Positions 35,951 through 45,395 of a stretch of DNA of 64,000 nt are shown piece after piece. A program made the position numbers and the translations under genes. Source of the DNA: Actinomycetota bacterium. Lineage in GTDB: Bacteria; Actinomycetota; Actinomycetes; S36-B12. The notes beneath the pieces are model-generated. The model did not search any database. It had not been told where the DNA came from and saw only the letters and a program-made list of their open reading frames with translations. The stretch covers positions 165,663 through 229,662 of the forward strand of contig JAUXVJ010000024.1 of the NCBI GenBank assembly GCA_030684515.1, in the 5' to 3' direction. The first letter of the stretch is position 1; every line of letters begins with the position of its first letter.

Positions 35951-36133
35951 CTAGAGCGGGTAGGGCCCCAAGCGTCCCCAGGCAACGACCGCCTTGATCT
36001 GGGTTGGCGAGAAGTCCTCAACCCAGCCCATCGTGGTCCCCAAGGAGGCCTTGGACTGCCTCAGCTTCATCAATCCGGTCACGACGAAGGCCACTGCCAG
36101 AGCGCTGGCCGCGAGCCACAACGCGGTGTTCAT
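35951..36133 (-). CDS. Truncated DoxX-like membrane protein
   Basis: Sixty residues from ATG 36133: a signal-like helix WLAASALAVAFVVTGLMKL, then RQSKASLGTTMGWVEDFSPTQIKAVVAWG and an abrupt end GPYPL. The first 45 residues match DoxX-family proteins of about 115 residues, where three further helices should follow. The C-terminus is thus missing or frameshifted. I judge it a decaying gene or a C-terminally shortened variant. A longer N-terminal frame to 36217 is basic and unlikely. Confidence 0.5.
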   Translation of the reverse strand: MNTALWLAASALAVAFVVTGLMKLRQSKASLGTTMGWVEDFSPTQIKAVVAWGRLGPYPL

Positions 36134-36398
36134 GCCAGCAGCCTTGACGCTTTGTTTCACGATTGCTATTTCTCCAGTCCCGCGTCGGCGCCGTTCACGA
36201 TCGCAGCTGGGTCCCACTGACTCTCACTTCCTCACAGAATCGACCACTTCCGTCTCTCATTTGTGCCGAATCATGATTGTCACCAGCACGTAACAAAGGC
36301 AGCGATTTCGTTGCCTACCCTCGCTGCAATCCAGTTCCACGACCTCAAATACCTGAGCCCGCCACCCCAGCGGAGCGCCGTCCTGAAAGGGAACCTTC

Positions 36399-38573
36399 AT
36401 GAGTGGTAATGCCGTTCGTCTGCAAGCAATCAAGGACGTCGAGGCCTATGTGCCTCCAGCAGTCAGCTACAACGAACTTGAGGCTCCAGGCGAGATCTAC
36501 GGGATGAACGTCTTCAGCAAGTCGGTGATGCAGAAGCGACTTCCGAAGTCTGTGTTCAAGTCGGTGACCGACACCATTGAAAACGGCGCAACACTTGATC
36601 CCACCGTTGCTGACGCTGTCGCCTCGGCTATGAAGGACTGGGCTCTGGAGAAGGGCGCTACCCACTACGCCCACGTGTTCTACCCGCTGACTGGTTTCAC
36701 TGCCGAGAAGCACGACAGCTTCTTTGAGCCTGTTGGCGATGGCACGGCCCTGGCTGAGTTCGCCGGCAAGACCCTGGTTCAGGGCGAGCCTGATGCATCC
36801 AGCTTCCCCAACGGTGGCCTGCGCAACACCTTCGAGGCTCGCGGCTACACCGGTTGGGATGTCACCAGCCCGGCATACATCCTGGAGAATCCCAACGGCA
36901 ACACTTTGTGCATCCCCACCGTCTTCGTCTCCATGACCGGTGAGGCCCTCGACCACAAGACCCCGCTGCTTCGCGCCCAGCAGGCGATGTCCGAGCAGGC
37001 CGAGCGAGTGCTCAAGCTCTTTGGGCATGATCCCGACCGGGTCGTGTCCTACTGCGGCGCCGAGCAGGAGTACTTCCTGGTTGACCGGCACTTCTTCCTG
37101 GCTCGTCCCGATCTGCTCAACGCCGGTCGCACCCTCTTCGGCTCCAAGCCCCCCAAGGGCCAGGAGTTCGACGATCACTACTTCGGCGCCATCCCCGAGC
37201 GCGTGCTCGGCTTCATGATGGACACCGAGCGTGAGCTCTTCAAGCTCGGCATCCCTGCCAAGACCCGTCACAACGAGGTTGCTCCCGGCCAGTTTGAGAT
37301 CGCTCCCATGTTCGAGCGCTCCAACCTTGCTGCTGACCACCAGCAGTTGCTGATGACGACCTTCAAGTCAGTTGCCGAGAAGCACGGCATGGCCTGCCTG
37401 TTCCATGAGAAGCCATTCGCCGGAGTCAACGGCTCGGGCAAGCACGTCAACTTCTCACTGGGCAACGGCCGTCAGGGCAACCTGCTGCTTCCTGGCGACA
37501 CGCCACACGACAACGCGCAGTTCCTGGTGTTCTGTGGCGCCGTCATCCGCGCAGTCCACAAGTTCGGCGGCCTGCTGCGCGCATCAGTGGCATCGGCAAG
37601 CAACGACCACCGACTCGGTGCAAACGAAGCCCCTCCGGCAATCATCTCGATCTTCCTCGGCGATCAGCTTGCTGACGTCTTCGCACAGATCGCTGACGGT
37701 GGCGCAACCTCTTCCAAGAGCAAGGGCACGATTCGCATCGGTGTCGACACCTTGCCAGTGCTGCCAACAGACCCGGGTGATCGCAACCGCACCAGCCCAT
37801 TTGCCTTCACCGGCAATCGTTTCGAGTTCCGCGCTCCTGGCTCATTGCAGTCCGTTGCCGGTCCGATGACGACCATCAACACCATCCTCGCCGAGGCACT
37901 GGACTTCATCGCCACCGACATCGACGCTTCATTGGCCAACGGTGTTGAGTTCAACGATGCCATTCAGATCGTGCTGCAGAAGATCATGAACGAGCATGGC
38001 TCAGTTGTCTTCAACGGCAACGGCTACGCCGAGGCCTGGCAGATCGAGGCAGCCGAGCGTGGCCTGCCGAACCTGCGCACCACTTTGGATGCCGTCCCCG
38101 AGCTCGTCACGCCTGCTGCCATCCAGCTCTTCGAGCACTACAAGGTGTTCAACGAACGCGAGATGCACAGCCGCTTTGAGATCGCACTCGAGCAGTACAT
38201 CCTGAGCATCAGTGTCGAGGCCAAGCTGACACTTGAAATGGGCAACACGATGGTGCTGCCAGCAGCCGTGCGCTACCAGACAGAGTTGGCATTGAACGTT
38301 GGCGCTCTGCTCGCTGCTGGCGTGGAGACTGACACCTCGACTCTGGAGCCGATCTCCGGCTTGATCACCAACTTGCGCACCTCGCTCCTTGAGCTGTCTG
38401 ATGCATTGAAGAGTGCGCACAGCGAAGAGATTGTGGACGAGGCCAAGTACGCGCAGGAAGCGCTGCTGCCAGCTCTGACAGCAGTGCGGACAGCTGCAGA
38501 CGCGCTCGAGGGCTTGGTTGCCGACGATCTGTGGCCGCTGCCGACCTACCAGGAGATGCTGCACATCCTGTAA
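36399..38573 (+). CDS. glnN: Glutamine synthetase, type III (GlnN)
   Basis: A 724-residue type III glutamine synthetase, which makes glutamine from glutamate, ammonia and ATP as a dodecamer. The N-terminal GSIII domain has [22 protein letters not shown], and the catalytic domain has [47 protein letters not shown] (metal and glutamate site), [16 protein letters not shown] (ATP/glutamate) and [16 protein letters not shown] (the flap/ATP arginine region). The GSIII C-terminal helices follow. GSIII is less common in Actinobacteria than types I and II. GAAAGGGAACC lies before the ATG; a hairpin terminator follows. Confidence 0.95.
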   Translation: MSGNAVRLQAIKDVEAYVPPAVSYNELEAPGEIYGMNVFSKSVMQKRLPKSVFKSVTDTIENGATLDPTVADAVASAMKDWALEKGATHYAHVFYPLTGFTAEKHDSFFEPVGDGTALAEFAGKTLVQGEPDASSFPNGGLRNTFEARGYTGWDVTSPAYILENPNGNTLCIPTVFVSMTGEALDHKTPLLRAQQAMSEQAERVLKLFGHDPDRVVSYCGAEQEYFLVDRHFFLARPDLLNAGRTLFGSKPPKGQEFDDHYFGAIPERVLGFMMDTERELFKLGIPAKTRHNEVAPGQFEIAPMFERSNLAADHQQLLMTTFKSVAEKHGMACLFHEKPFAGVNGSGKHVNFSLGNGRQGNLLLPGDTPHDNAQFLVFCGAVIRAVHKFGGLLRASVASASNDHRLGANEAPPAIISIFLGDQLADVFAQIADGGATSSKSKGTIRIGVDTLPVLPTDPGDRNRTSPFAFTGNRFEFRAPGSLQSVAGPMTTINTILAEALDFIATDIDASLANGVEFNDAIQIVLQKIMNEHGSVVFNGNGYAEAWQIEAAERGLPNLRTTLDAVPELVTPAAIQLFEHYKVFNEREMHSRFEIALEQYILSISVEAKLTLEMGNTMVLPAAVRYQTELALNVGALLAAGVETDTSTLEPISGLITNLRTSLLELSDALKSAHSEEIVDEAKYAQEALLPALTAVRTAADALEGLVADDLWPLPTYQEMLHIL

Positions 38574-38601
38574 GTCGACTGAACATCAGCACACTCAGGC
38601 G

Positions 38602-38656
38602 CTCGGTGTCTGTGTGACGGCACAGCGGCAACGCCCAGCCTCACACGGACACCGAG
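38602..38656 (+). terminator. Hairpin terminator after glnN
   Basis: A 16-bp stem formed by CTCGGTGTCTGTGTGA (38602-38617) and TCACACGGACACCGAG (38641-38656) has one G-U pair and a 23-nt loop. No long T run follows, which is common for actinobacterial terminators. Confidence 0.68.
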
Positions 38657-38758
38657 TGTTCTGCATTCACCGTAGATTCACGGCACCGATAGATTCCAAG
38701 AGCGCAGTACAGGTCAAGAGTTCTCGCGCGTGTGTCCAGCCCAAGTACGGAGGATCCC

Positions 38759-39391
38759 GTGACCGTGGTCAGTGAGTACCTTGCAGTTGCCGGTGCCGTC
38801 AGGTCGCTGCTTGCCAACGGCGACGTCGCCAAGTACTGGGAGTACCCCAGCGCCCTTGAGGAATGGACCGTGGCCGGACTTGCCGGCCATCTCGCGCGTC
38901 CAGTGCTGAATCTTTCCACGATCCTGCGCGCTGAAGTGCCAGCCGAGAAAGAGCTCACGTCCGCTGTCAACTACTACGCCGAAATGCCAGTCGCCGATCT
39001 GCAGTTGGCCTCCACGATGGCAACGGAGATTCGCCAGCGCGGGATCGACGCCGCCGGCTCGGGCATCGCTGACTTGCTCCAGCGCTATGACTCTGCCTTG
39101 ACCGAGCTGCATCAGACCCTGCCATCCCTTGATGCCCAGCAGGAGGTTGTGGCTCTGGGCGTGCGAATGCTGCTCACCGAGTATCTGGTGACGCGGATGG
39201 TGGAGATGCTGGTCCATGCCGATGACCTGGCCACCAGCATCGGCACCGAATCCCCGAAGTTCCCGATCGACGCGGTCGACGCGGTTGTGGCAACCCTGGC
39301 CTGTATTTCTGCGCGCCGAAACAATCCGACCGACATCCTGCGCGCCCTGGCAAGAGCCGAGCGCCCTATTCAGCAGATCACCGCGTTCTGA
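38759..39391 (+). CDS. DinB-like mycothiol-dependent maleylpyruvate isomerase-type protein
   Basis: A 210-residue protein with the N-terminal four-helix DinB/MDMPI fold: EYPSALEEWTVAGLAGHLARPVLN (His of the metal site in GHLAR), TLPSLDAQQEVVALGVRMLLTEYLVTRMVEMLVHADDLATSIG (HADD as the second metal site) and the C-terminal ALARAERPIQQITAF. The GTG at 38759 follows GGAGG by 5 nt. Such proteins use mycothiol or act as small-molecule modifying enzymes; the substrate is unknown. Confidence 0.8.
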   Translation: MTVVSEYLAVAGAVRSLLANGDVAKYWEYPSALEEWTVAGLAGHLARPVLNLSTILRAEVPAEKELTSAVNYYAEMPVADLQLASTMATEIRQRGIDAAGSGIADLLQRYDSALTELHQTLPSLDAQQEVVALGVRMLLTEYLVTRMVEMLVHADDLATSIGTESPKFPIDAVDAVVATLACISARRNNPTDILRALARAERPIQQITAF

Positions 39392-39549
39392 CTGAAGCCA
39401 TGCCACTCAGTCCAGGAAGGTCTGGCCTGACTCTGGTGAGGCCAACTGGTGGGCGCACATCGTGGTTGCGCCGGACCCACGCGCACGTAGGCCCCTTTCA
39501 GGGCTGACCTCGGGCGGCCGTGCCGCCCCGGGCCCGCTAGCGTGGCCGG

Positions 39550-40755
39550 GTGCCCGTAGTCCTCCTGCAGGTAGCCAACTTCACCTCAGGGGTCGGCAAC
39601 GCAATCGTGATGATCGCCTTGCCCTGGCTGGTGCTCGTCCGCACCGACTCCCCCTCCGCCGCGGGCCTGGTGGCCGCCCTCAGCGCTCTTCCAGGCCTGG
39701 TGATGGCACCGGTGGCGGGGTGGCTGGTCGACCATCTGGGCCGCCGGCTGGTCAGTGTCGGTTCGGACATCCTGTCGGCGATGTCCGTGGCTGCCATCCC
39801 GATCGTGGCGTCGATCACGGACCTGACCTTCACGTGGATCGTGGTCCTGGCGGTGATAGGTGCGACGTTCGATCCGGCGGGCTACACCGCACGCAGGTCG
39901 CTGCTGCCAGATGTGTCTGCCGCAAGCGGCATGCCCATCGAGCGGTTGAACGGCATCCACGAGGGCGTGTTCGCAGTGGGGTGGACGCTGGGGCCCCTGC
40001 TCGGCACAGCGCTGATCGCCACCGGTGGCCCCGAGACGGTGTTCTGGGCGCCCTTCGTGCTCTTCCTGGCCGCAGCTGTGTGCGTCGCGGCCATGCGCGT
40101 GGCGGACGCGGGCCAGCAGGCGCGGGCTGAGCGGATCGCCGCAGGCACGGAGGTGACCGGCTGGGCCGGAATGGTGCGCGGCTTCAGCGTCCTGTGGCAG
40201 GACCGTCTCCTGCGCACCCTCACGATCGCCGTCCTCGTGCTGGCCGCCATCTACCTGCCCACCGAGGCGGTGGTGCTCCCGACGTACTTCGAGGCACTAG
40301 GAGATCCCGCATCCCTTGGCATCGTCATCGCGGCCTTGGCTGGCGGATCGGCCATCGGCGCGTTCAGCTACGGCTGGCTCACCGTCCGCATGTCGCGCAT
40401 GGCCATCACCCGCGTGGTCCTCATTGGCACGGCAGCGAGCATCATCCCGATGGCGCTGCTGCCCGCGCTCCCCCTCATGGTGGTCGCCGCGTTCTTCCTC
40501 GGCCTGTGCTGGGGGCCGTTCAACCCACTGATGAGCACGCTCGTACAGCGTCGGGTTCCCGCCGACGAACAGGGCCGCGTGTATGGCGTGCAGCTCTCCG
40601 TCTTCTACGCGGCACCCCCGCTGGCCATGCTCGCGGTCGGCTTCTGCGTGGAGCGCTTCGGCGTCTCGGCCACCTACCTCGGCCTCGCCGGGATCCTCGC
40701 TGCCACCGCCCTGCTTGTCCTGCTGGCCCCGGGACTCAAGGAGATCGACGACTGA
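39550..40755 (+). CDS. MFS transporter in a GC-rich block
   Basis: A 401-residue MFS protein with 11-12 transmembrane segments. The loop 2-3 motif LVDHLGRRLVS is a form of MFS motif A, and the sequence YTARRSLLPDVSAASGMPIERLNG resembles the DHA3-like (TetV/ENTS) efflux branch. Codon third positions and flanks are richer in G+C than nearby genes (one sampled 60-base line is 46 of 60 G+C). TAGCGT lies 6 nt before the GTG start. It probably exports a drug or siderophore and may have been acquired by transfer. Confidence 0.85.
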   Translation: MPVVLLQVANFTSGVGNAIVMIALPWLVLVRTDSPSAAGLVAALSALPGLVMAPVAGWLVDHLGRRLVSVGSDILSAMSVAAIPIVASITDLTFTWIVVLAVIGATFDPAGYTARRSLLPDVSAASGMPIERLNGIHEGVFAVGWTLGPLLGTALIATGGPETVFWAPFVLFLAAAVCVAAMRVADAGQQARAERIAAGTEVTGWAGMVRGFSVLWQDRLLRTLTIAVLVLAAIYLPTEAVVLPTYFEALGDPASLGIVIAALAGGSAIGAFSYGWLTVRMSRMAITRVVLIGTAASIIPMALLPALPLMVVAAFFLGLCWGPFNPLMSTLVQRRVPADEQGRVYGVQLSVFYAAPPLAMLAVGFCVERFGVSATYLGLAGILAATALLVLLAPGLKEIDD

Positions 40756-40860
40756 CGAGCCCTCGGTGAGCCCCAGGCGGCAGTCGCTGCGCGGCAACAA
40801 GACGCGGAGACCGGTCCCCAACGGCTCGTCGTCGTCGAGGCCGGCCCGGATCCCGCGCGA

Positions 40861-41787
40861 CTAGTAGACGTACTCCGTCAGCAGTGCGGCAAGCTGCGCC
40901 GGTCGATCGCTCTGCACTGAATGTCCGGCGCCGTCGACGATTTCGAATCGGAAGTCCTGTGCGCGCGAACTGAACTCTGCAACGTGTTCATCAGTGACAA
41001 ATGCTGAGGCCCCACCGCGCACAAGCATGATCGGCACTTGGATGGTGTCGACGTCATCCCAGAGTGCGAGAAAATCGTCGTTCAGGAACTCACTGGGATC
41101 CTCGCCATCGGGGCGCTTCATCGAGTCATAGCGCCAGCCCCACTGACCGTCCTGGAACTGCTGAGAGTTGTGCATCACTCCTCGTTCGATAAGCAGCGCC
41201 GGACGAGTGGGGGCCAAGGCTGTCGTGGCGTCGATCATTGCCTGAAGTGAGTCATAGCGGTCAGGACCCTGCGTCAATGCAGTGGTGCCGCGCTCCTCAA
41301 GGGTCATCTTCTTCATCTGCTCCATCTGGCTTGGAGTGACATCAACGATCACCACGCGCGAGAACATCGCCGGGCGAATCGAAGCCAAGTGGATTGCGGT
41401 CAGGCCTCCCAAGGACATGCCGACCAGTGCCACATTGCTCAGCCCCATGCGGTCCAGAACAGTGGCGATGCTCTTGGCTCCGGTGAAGGGCCAGTACTCC
41501 TTGTCCGCACGCCAGGACGAGTGCCCATGCCCGGGCAGATCAATGGCAACAAACGGGCGTCCCATCAGCAGCCCCACGGCGTCCCAGGTGTGAGCGTTCT
41601 GTCCGCCGCCGTGCAGCATGACAATCTCCGGCGGCTTGGTCCCCCACCGCAACGAGGCAATAGACGAACCGTCCTCCAATTCCCAGTGCTCGCGAGTCAG
41701 CGTCGGATCCGTCCATGGCGCTCCGAGCAGTTCTGCGGTTTCCTGCAGCAGATGCTTCTCGTTGTACGTCTCATTGCTGATAGTCAT
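40861..41787 (-). CDS. Alpha/beta-hydrolase
   Basis: A 308-residue hydrolase of the epoxide-hydrolase/esterase type. VMLHGGGQNAHTWD holds the oxyanion region, VALVGMSLGGLTAIHLAS the nucleophile elbow (Ser of GMSLGG), an Asp in the cap-following strand is likely near IMLVRGGASAFVTDEH, and the histidine lies in DGAGHSVQSDRP. The ATG at 41787 follows GGAG by 6-7 nt. The sequence resembles actinobacterial carboxylesterases; the substrate is unknown. Confidence 0.87.
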   Translation of the reverse strand: MTISNETYNEKHLLQETAELLGAPWTDPTLTREHWELEDGSSIASLRWGTKPPEIVMLHGGGQNAHTWDAVGLLMGRPFVAIDLPGHGHSSWRADKEYWPFTGAKSIATVLDRMGLSNVALVGMSLGGLTAIHLASIRPAMFSRVVIVDVTPSQMEQMKKMTLEERGTTALTQGPDRYDSLQAMIDATTALAPTRPALLIERGVMHNSQQFQDGQWGWRYDSMKRPDGEDPSEFLNDDFLALWDDVDTIQVPIMLVRGGASAFVTDEHVAEFSSRAQDFRFEIVDGAGHSVQSDRPAQLAALLTEYVY

Positions 41788-41865
41788 CGGAGTCTCCATG
41801 CATGCGTCACGGGATTGGGTCGACGCGTGGAGGCTATCCAGATTCTCTTGGCCGTGCCCGAGCTT

Positions 41866-42753
41866 TCACGAGGCAGGCAGCGCAGGCGGTGGCCAGGGAG
41901 CAGAAACGGCGCTGCGCACTTGCTCTCGTTGATCACCCAGCACGGTTGAACTCAACGAGGTCAGCAGTGCGTGCAGCTCTGACAGCTGCTCAGGTGTGAG
42001 TTGATCCCAGATGCGCATCGACGCTTGGTCAGTCTCCAGTTCAATCTGCGCCCGCAATTGGGAGCCTGCTGGCGTCAATGCGTGACCGCCATCGAGCAAG
42101 CCTCGCGCGCTGAGCGAATCAATAGCACTCGCCCATGCCTGTTCGCTGATCCCGCGCGAGCGCTGCAGCATTGGCAGGTCATAGCCCGCTGGCTTCCATG
42201 CTGTGGACAGCGCTTGGCTCTCAGCAGAACTCAGATCATGGGCAACCAAGGAGCCCACATGGTTGTCACCGCGGAACTCACGAGCAACTGTTGCGCAACG
42301 CCATAGCCGTGCCCATGGATCATCGGGCAAAGGCACTGCCTGATTACCAGCCGCGAGTGGATGACCAGCGACATCGAGTTCGGCAATTGCGCCTGCGAGC
42401 GCATCAGTTGGCGAAGCAAGCTTCTCCACTGGGTAGTCATCGCCAAAGGTGCGCCGAGCAAACCCAGCAAAGCTGTCATGAGCGATGCTGATCATCGCTT
42501 TGGGCGTGACCAGCTCCCACAGCTCATTGACTGCATCGAAGACGAGCTTGGGAGCAAAGCCGTGGAAGGCCGCAATCACCACTGCTGGAGCGGCAGCGCC
42601 CATCGGTGCACTGCGCACGGCGAAGAAGGACTGCATTCCGCCGACGCCCAAGGGCTTCACGATCGCGCGCACCTCGGGGTTCAGCAGGCCTGCTCCAGCA
42701 AAGGGTTCCATCGCTGCCCACATCGTTCTTGCGACTGAAATGTCGTAGCCCAC
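41866..42753 (-). CDS. SCO6745-like protein, copy 3
   Basis: A 295-residue, more distant member of the SCO6745-like group. It has AGLLNPEVRAIVKPLGVGGMQSFFAVRSAPMGAAAPAVVIAAFHGFAPKLVFDAVNELWELVTP, comparable to the two copies at 31-33 kb, and a clear C-terminal winged-helix-like region (QLTPEQLSELHALLTSL). The GTG start follows AAGGAGAGCT. It diverges from an aldo/keto reductase gene with a 107-nt gap that carries a palindrome. Confidence 0.75.
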   Translation of the reverse strand: MGYDISVARTMWAAMEPFAGAGLLNPEVRAIVKPLGVGGMQSFFAVRSAPMGAAAPAVVIAAFHGFAPKLVFDAVNELWELVTPKAMISIAHDSFAGFARRTFGDDYPVEKLASPTDALAGAIAELDVAGHPLAAGNQAVPLPDDPWARLWRCATVAREFRGDNHVGSLVAHDLSSAESQALSTAWKPAGYDLPMLQRSRGISEQAWASAIDSLSARGLLDGGHALTPAGSQLRAQIELETDQASMRIWDQLTPEQLSELHALLTSLSSTVLGDQREQVRSAVSAPWPPPALPAS

Positions 42754-42787
42754 AGCTCTCCTTCAATACCAGCGCCTGCAGACGCAC

Positions 42788-42806
42788 ATGTTGATAGCGT
42801 CAACAT
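42788..42806. promoter_or_regulatory. 19-bp palindrome between divergent genes
   Basis: ATGTTGA and TCAACAT are perfect 7-nt arms separated by TAGCG. The site lies between the SCO6745-like gene and the first aldo/keto reductase. It is operator-like in size and position; the binding protein is unknown, and the TetR protein encoded at 44.8 kb is one candidate. Confidence 0.5.
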
Positions 42807-42860
42807 AACCAAGTCTGCAGCCACCTCACGACGATTGACTTCGCGACATCAAGGAGCCCC

Positions 42861-43841
42861 ATGAAGTACACCCATCTCGGACACACTGGTCTTACCGTCA
42901 GCAAGCTCTGCCTGGGCACCATGAACTTCGGTCCGGAGACCAATGAGGCTGATTCCTTTGCGATCATGGATCACGCGCACTCCGTGGGCATCAACTTCTT
43001 TGATACCGCCAATGGCTATGGCGGCCCGGGCCACATGGGTCGCACCGAGACCATTCTGGGCAATTGGTTTGCCTCTGGTGGCGGGCGCCGCGAAAAGACC
43101 GTGATCGCCACCAAGCTCTACGCCTCATTCAGTGACTGGCCAAATGACGGCAAGCTGTCGGCGCTGAACATTCGTCGCGCCTGCGACGCGTCCTTGAAGC
43201 GCATGCAGACCGACTACATCGACATCTACCAGATGCACCACGTTGATCGCCGCACGCCTTGGGATGAGATCTGGGAAGCCATGGAGGTCCTGCGCAATCA
43301 AGGCAAGATCATCTACGTCGGCTCTTCCAACTTCGCCGGCTGGCACATCGCCCAGGCGCAGGAGGCTGCCCGTCGCCGCAACTTCCTTGGGCTGGCAAGT
43401 GAGCAGTCGATCTACAACCTGCTCGAACGCACCGTTGAACTTGAGGTGCTACCGGCATCGCAGTTCTACGGCCTTGGCGTCATCCCGTGGTCACCTCTGC
43501 AGGGCGGATTGCTGGGCGGCATCATCAAGAAGCTCGAATCTGGCGACGTGGGCCGCAGCAAGGTGCAGCGCACCAACGATCGCCTCGAAGCACTGCGTCC
43601 GCAGATTCAGGCGTGGGAGGACTTCTGTGCCAAGCGCGACGAGGACCCAGCGGACACCGCTCTTGCCTGGTTGCTGCACAACCCGGCAGTCACCGCACCG
43701 ATCATTGGGCCGCGCACTCTTGCGCAACTCGACGGTTCACTGCGCGCACTGGACATCACACTCGATAGCGACGCCATGAAGGAACTCGACGTGCTGTTCC
43801 CAGGCCCAGGCGGCACTGCGCCTGAGGCCTACGCCTGGTAG
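42861..43841 (+). CDS. Aldo/keto reductase 1 (YajO-like)
   Basis: A 326-residue NADPH-dependent aldo/keto reductase. The tetrad is visible as Asp-Tyr in FFDTANGYGG, Lys in VIATKLYASF and His in IYQMHHVDRR. The C-terminal NADPH-binding motif is the usual GPRTLAQLDGSLRA. Its glycine-rich insertion GNWFASGGGRREKT is in keeping with AKR11/12-like proteins such as YajO/YdhF. AAGGAG precedes the ATG. It is the first of four such enzymes within 6 kb. Confidence 0.92.
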   Translation: MKYTHLGHTGLTVSKLCLGTMNFGPETNEADSFAIMDHAHSVGINFFDTANGYGGPGHMGRTETILGNWFASGGGRREKTVIATKLYASFSDWPNDGKLSALNIRRACDASLKRMQTDYIDIYQMHHVDRRTPWDEIWEAMEVLRNQGKIIYVGSSNFAGWHIAQAQEAARRRNFLGLASEQSIYNLLERTVELEVLPASQFYGLGVIPWSPLQGGLLGGIIKKLESGDVGRSKVQRTNDRLEALRPQIQAWEDFCAKRDEDPADTALAWLLHNPAVTAPIIGPRTLAQLDGSLRALDITLDSDAMKELDVLFPGPGGTAPEAYAW

Positions 43842-43921
43842 TCATGCAGTTGCGGTGACGGCCTGCACCAGGAGATCGTCGACGACGAAGGCGCCCTTCC
43901 ACGAAGCAAGCTAGCCAGCAA

Positions 43922-44398
43922 TTACTTCGTCACGATTGCCTCGAGGTTATCCAGGGACTTGACCATCATGCTCAACGGCACGATCGGAAAAGCGATGCGC
44001 GCCTTGCGCTTCTCTGACAATCCACTCCAGTCGCAGTACGAAGTGACTTCAGTTGAGTTGCCGCCGACAGCCTTGAGTGCGTAGCCATAGACATAGCCGA
44101 AGGGCTTTCCGTCATTGGCCAGAATTCCCCATTCAACGAGTTGGTCCTCTGCAATGTTGGTGATGATCACCGTGACGTCGTACTTGCCCATGTCAGGGAA
44201 GTCGCCAAGTGGCGCACGGTCCATGTGCATCAAGAAGGTGTCACCCACGGCAGTGACCTGTTTGCTGTCAGGCGCGGCCACGAGCATGCCGGATCCATCA
44301 ATCTGCACGTGACCTTCGGGACTGGAGACCAGCGCGTAGATGGCCGAGGCTGGGGCGGCAATGACTCGAGTGGATGAAATGCGCTCTTCAGTGGACAT
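43922..44398 (-). CDS. SRPBCC/polyketide-cyclase-like protein
   Basis: A 158-residue START-like ligand-binding protein: STRVIAAPASAIYALVSSPEGHVQIDGSGML at the start, followed by VTAVGDTFLMHM, YDVTVIITNIAEDQLVEWGILAND and a C-terminal helix MMVKSLDNLEAIVTK. Members bind hydrophobic ligands or act as cyclases. The ATG at 44398 follows AAGGAATCAC; the longer frame has no ribosome site. A strong stem-loop sits about 50 nt upstream in the leader. Confidence 0.8.
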   Translation of the reverse strand: MSTEERISSTRVIAAPASAIYALVSSPEGHVQIDGSGMLVAAPDSKQVTAVGDTFLMHMDRAPLGDFPDMGKYDVTVIITNIAEDQLVEWGILANDGKPFGYVYGYALKAVGGNSTEVTSYCDWSGLSEKRKARIAFPIVPLSMMVKSLDNLEAIVTK

Positions 44399-44448
44399 GT
44401 GATTCCTTGGAGTATGACGTGGGGGCGCCAGAGGAATGGCGGGCGTGA

Positions 44449-44487
44449 AGCCCCCGCAATCAACTTTGTAGGCCATTTGCGGGGGCT
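44449..44487 (-). other. Stem-loop in the leader of the SRPBCC gene
   Basis: Arms AGCCCCCGCAA and TTGCGGGGGCT form a perfect 11-bp stem with a 17-nt loop. On the minus strand it lies about 51 nt before the SRPBCC start, so it could act as a leader structure, attenuator or weak terminator of transcripts entering from the left. Confidence 0.4.
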
Positions 44488-44798
44488 CTCACTTGGAAAA
44501 GCGATACCGATATCTGTGGTTCAGTTCGCCCTTCACATTCTAGATGCCGGACTCAAGGAGAACTTGCGGCAACTTTGCAGATGCAAATTCTATTGTGCAC
44601 AATTCAATTCCCACACTGCAGCCCCCGAATCTGCACTTGAATGGAGGCCATCCGCCGGTGGCCGCGCTCCCACCGGCTATTGGCGGTGATACGACGTTCG
44701 CGCAATCGATGAGCACTCGTGTGAAGTCGGGCTGAACTACAACTGGTCAGCTATGACGCATCCAAGGATGCACGCGCTTTGATCATTCACATCATTTC
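44488..44798. other. Non-coding interval
   Basis: No coding frame with plausible codon use, ribosome site or known motif was found. It is locally AT-rich around 44580-44620 and has a short GCATCC/GGATGC hairpin at 44758-44771 near the TetR stop that may be a terminator. Confidence 0.4.
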
Positions 44799-45395
44799 TC
44801 AGGCAAGAGCAGAAGAGGTATTCACCATGAGCTGCTCAATGCCGGCAGCCACCGCTGCATCCAGATCGACATCAGGGATGAACCCACCAATGGCCAAGGC
44901 GGCGATGCCTTGCAGTTGCGCCCACACTGATCGAGCCAACTGGCCCGACGACACCGCGAGCTCTCCCCTGCGTCGCGCATCCACAAGCAGATCGATCGAA
45001 CTCGGTCCGATCATGCCCTCAGGTGGCGGCGGGCGACGGCCTGAAGTCTTGTACGCAAACATCAATTCGATGAGTGCCGGATTTGAGATCGCAAAGCGCA
45101 CGTAGCGGATACCGCGGGCGATGAGGTGTGCCTCAAGATCCTGGCTGGCCACTGATTCATCGGCGAGGCGCATCTGCTCATCGACCCGGCTCCAGCCCAA
45201 TTCAGCGACGGCATCCAGCAATTCCTGCTTGTCGGCAAAGTGACGACGAGGGGCTGCATGACTGACGCCGAGCTGACGAGCCAGACCTCGAAGGGAGATG
45301 TCTGCGGCCCCGCCTTCACGCAGGGACTGTTCTGCTGCATCCAGCAGGGCGCTGCGCAGATCACCGTGGTGATAGGGCGTAGGGGCGCTGGACAC
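44799..45395 (-). CDS. TetR-family transcriptional regulator
   Basis: From GTG 45395 the protein has 198 residues. An N-terminal TetR HTH (LRSALLDAAEQSLREGGAADISLRGLARQLGVSHAAPRRHFADKQELLDAVAE, about 9-62) is followed by a helical ligand domain of the C-terminal 33-type. TACAGT lies exactly 6 nt before GTG with no ribosome site, so the gene is probably leaderless; a longer frame to 45443 lacks support. It diverges from aldo/keto reductase 2, likely its target together with the other three reductases. Confidence 0.85.
   Translation of the reverse strand: MSSAPTPYHHGDLRSALLDAAEQSLREGGAADISLRGLARQLGVSHAAPRRHFADKQELLDAVAELGWSRVDEQMRLADESVASQDLEAHLIARGIRYVRFAISNPALIELMFAYKTSGRRPPPPEGMIGPSSIDLLVDARRRGELAVSSGQLARSVWAQLQGIAALAIGGFIPDVDLDAAVAAGIEQLMVNTSSALA

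Noticed and set aside
36345-37340. Long antisense frame inside glnN (331 codons, minus)
   Set aside because: It lies wholly over the clear glutamine synthetase gene in the opposite strand, has Leu/Gly/Val-biased shadow composition and no ribosome site.
44640-44740. Short plus-strand frames in the SRPBCC-TetR gap
   Set aside because: Fragments such as a 23-codon frame have no start signal or domain pattern.
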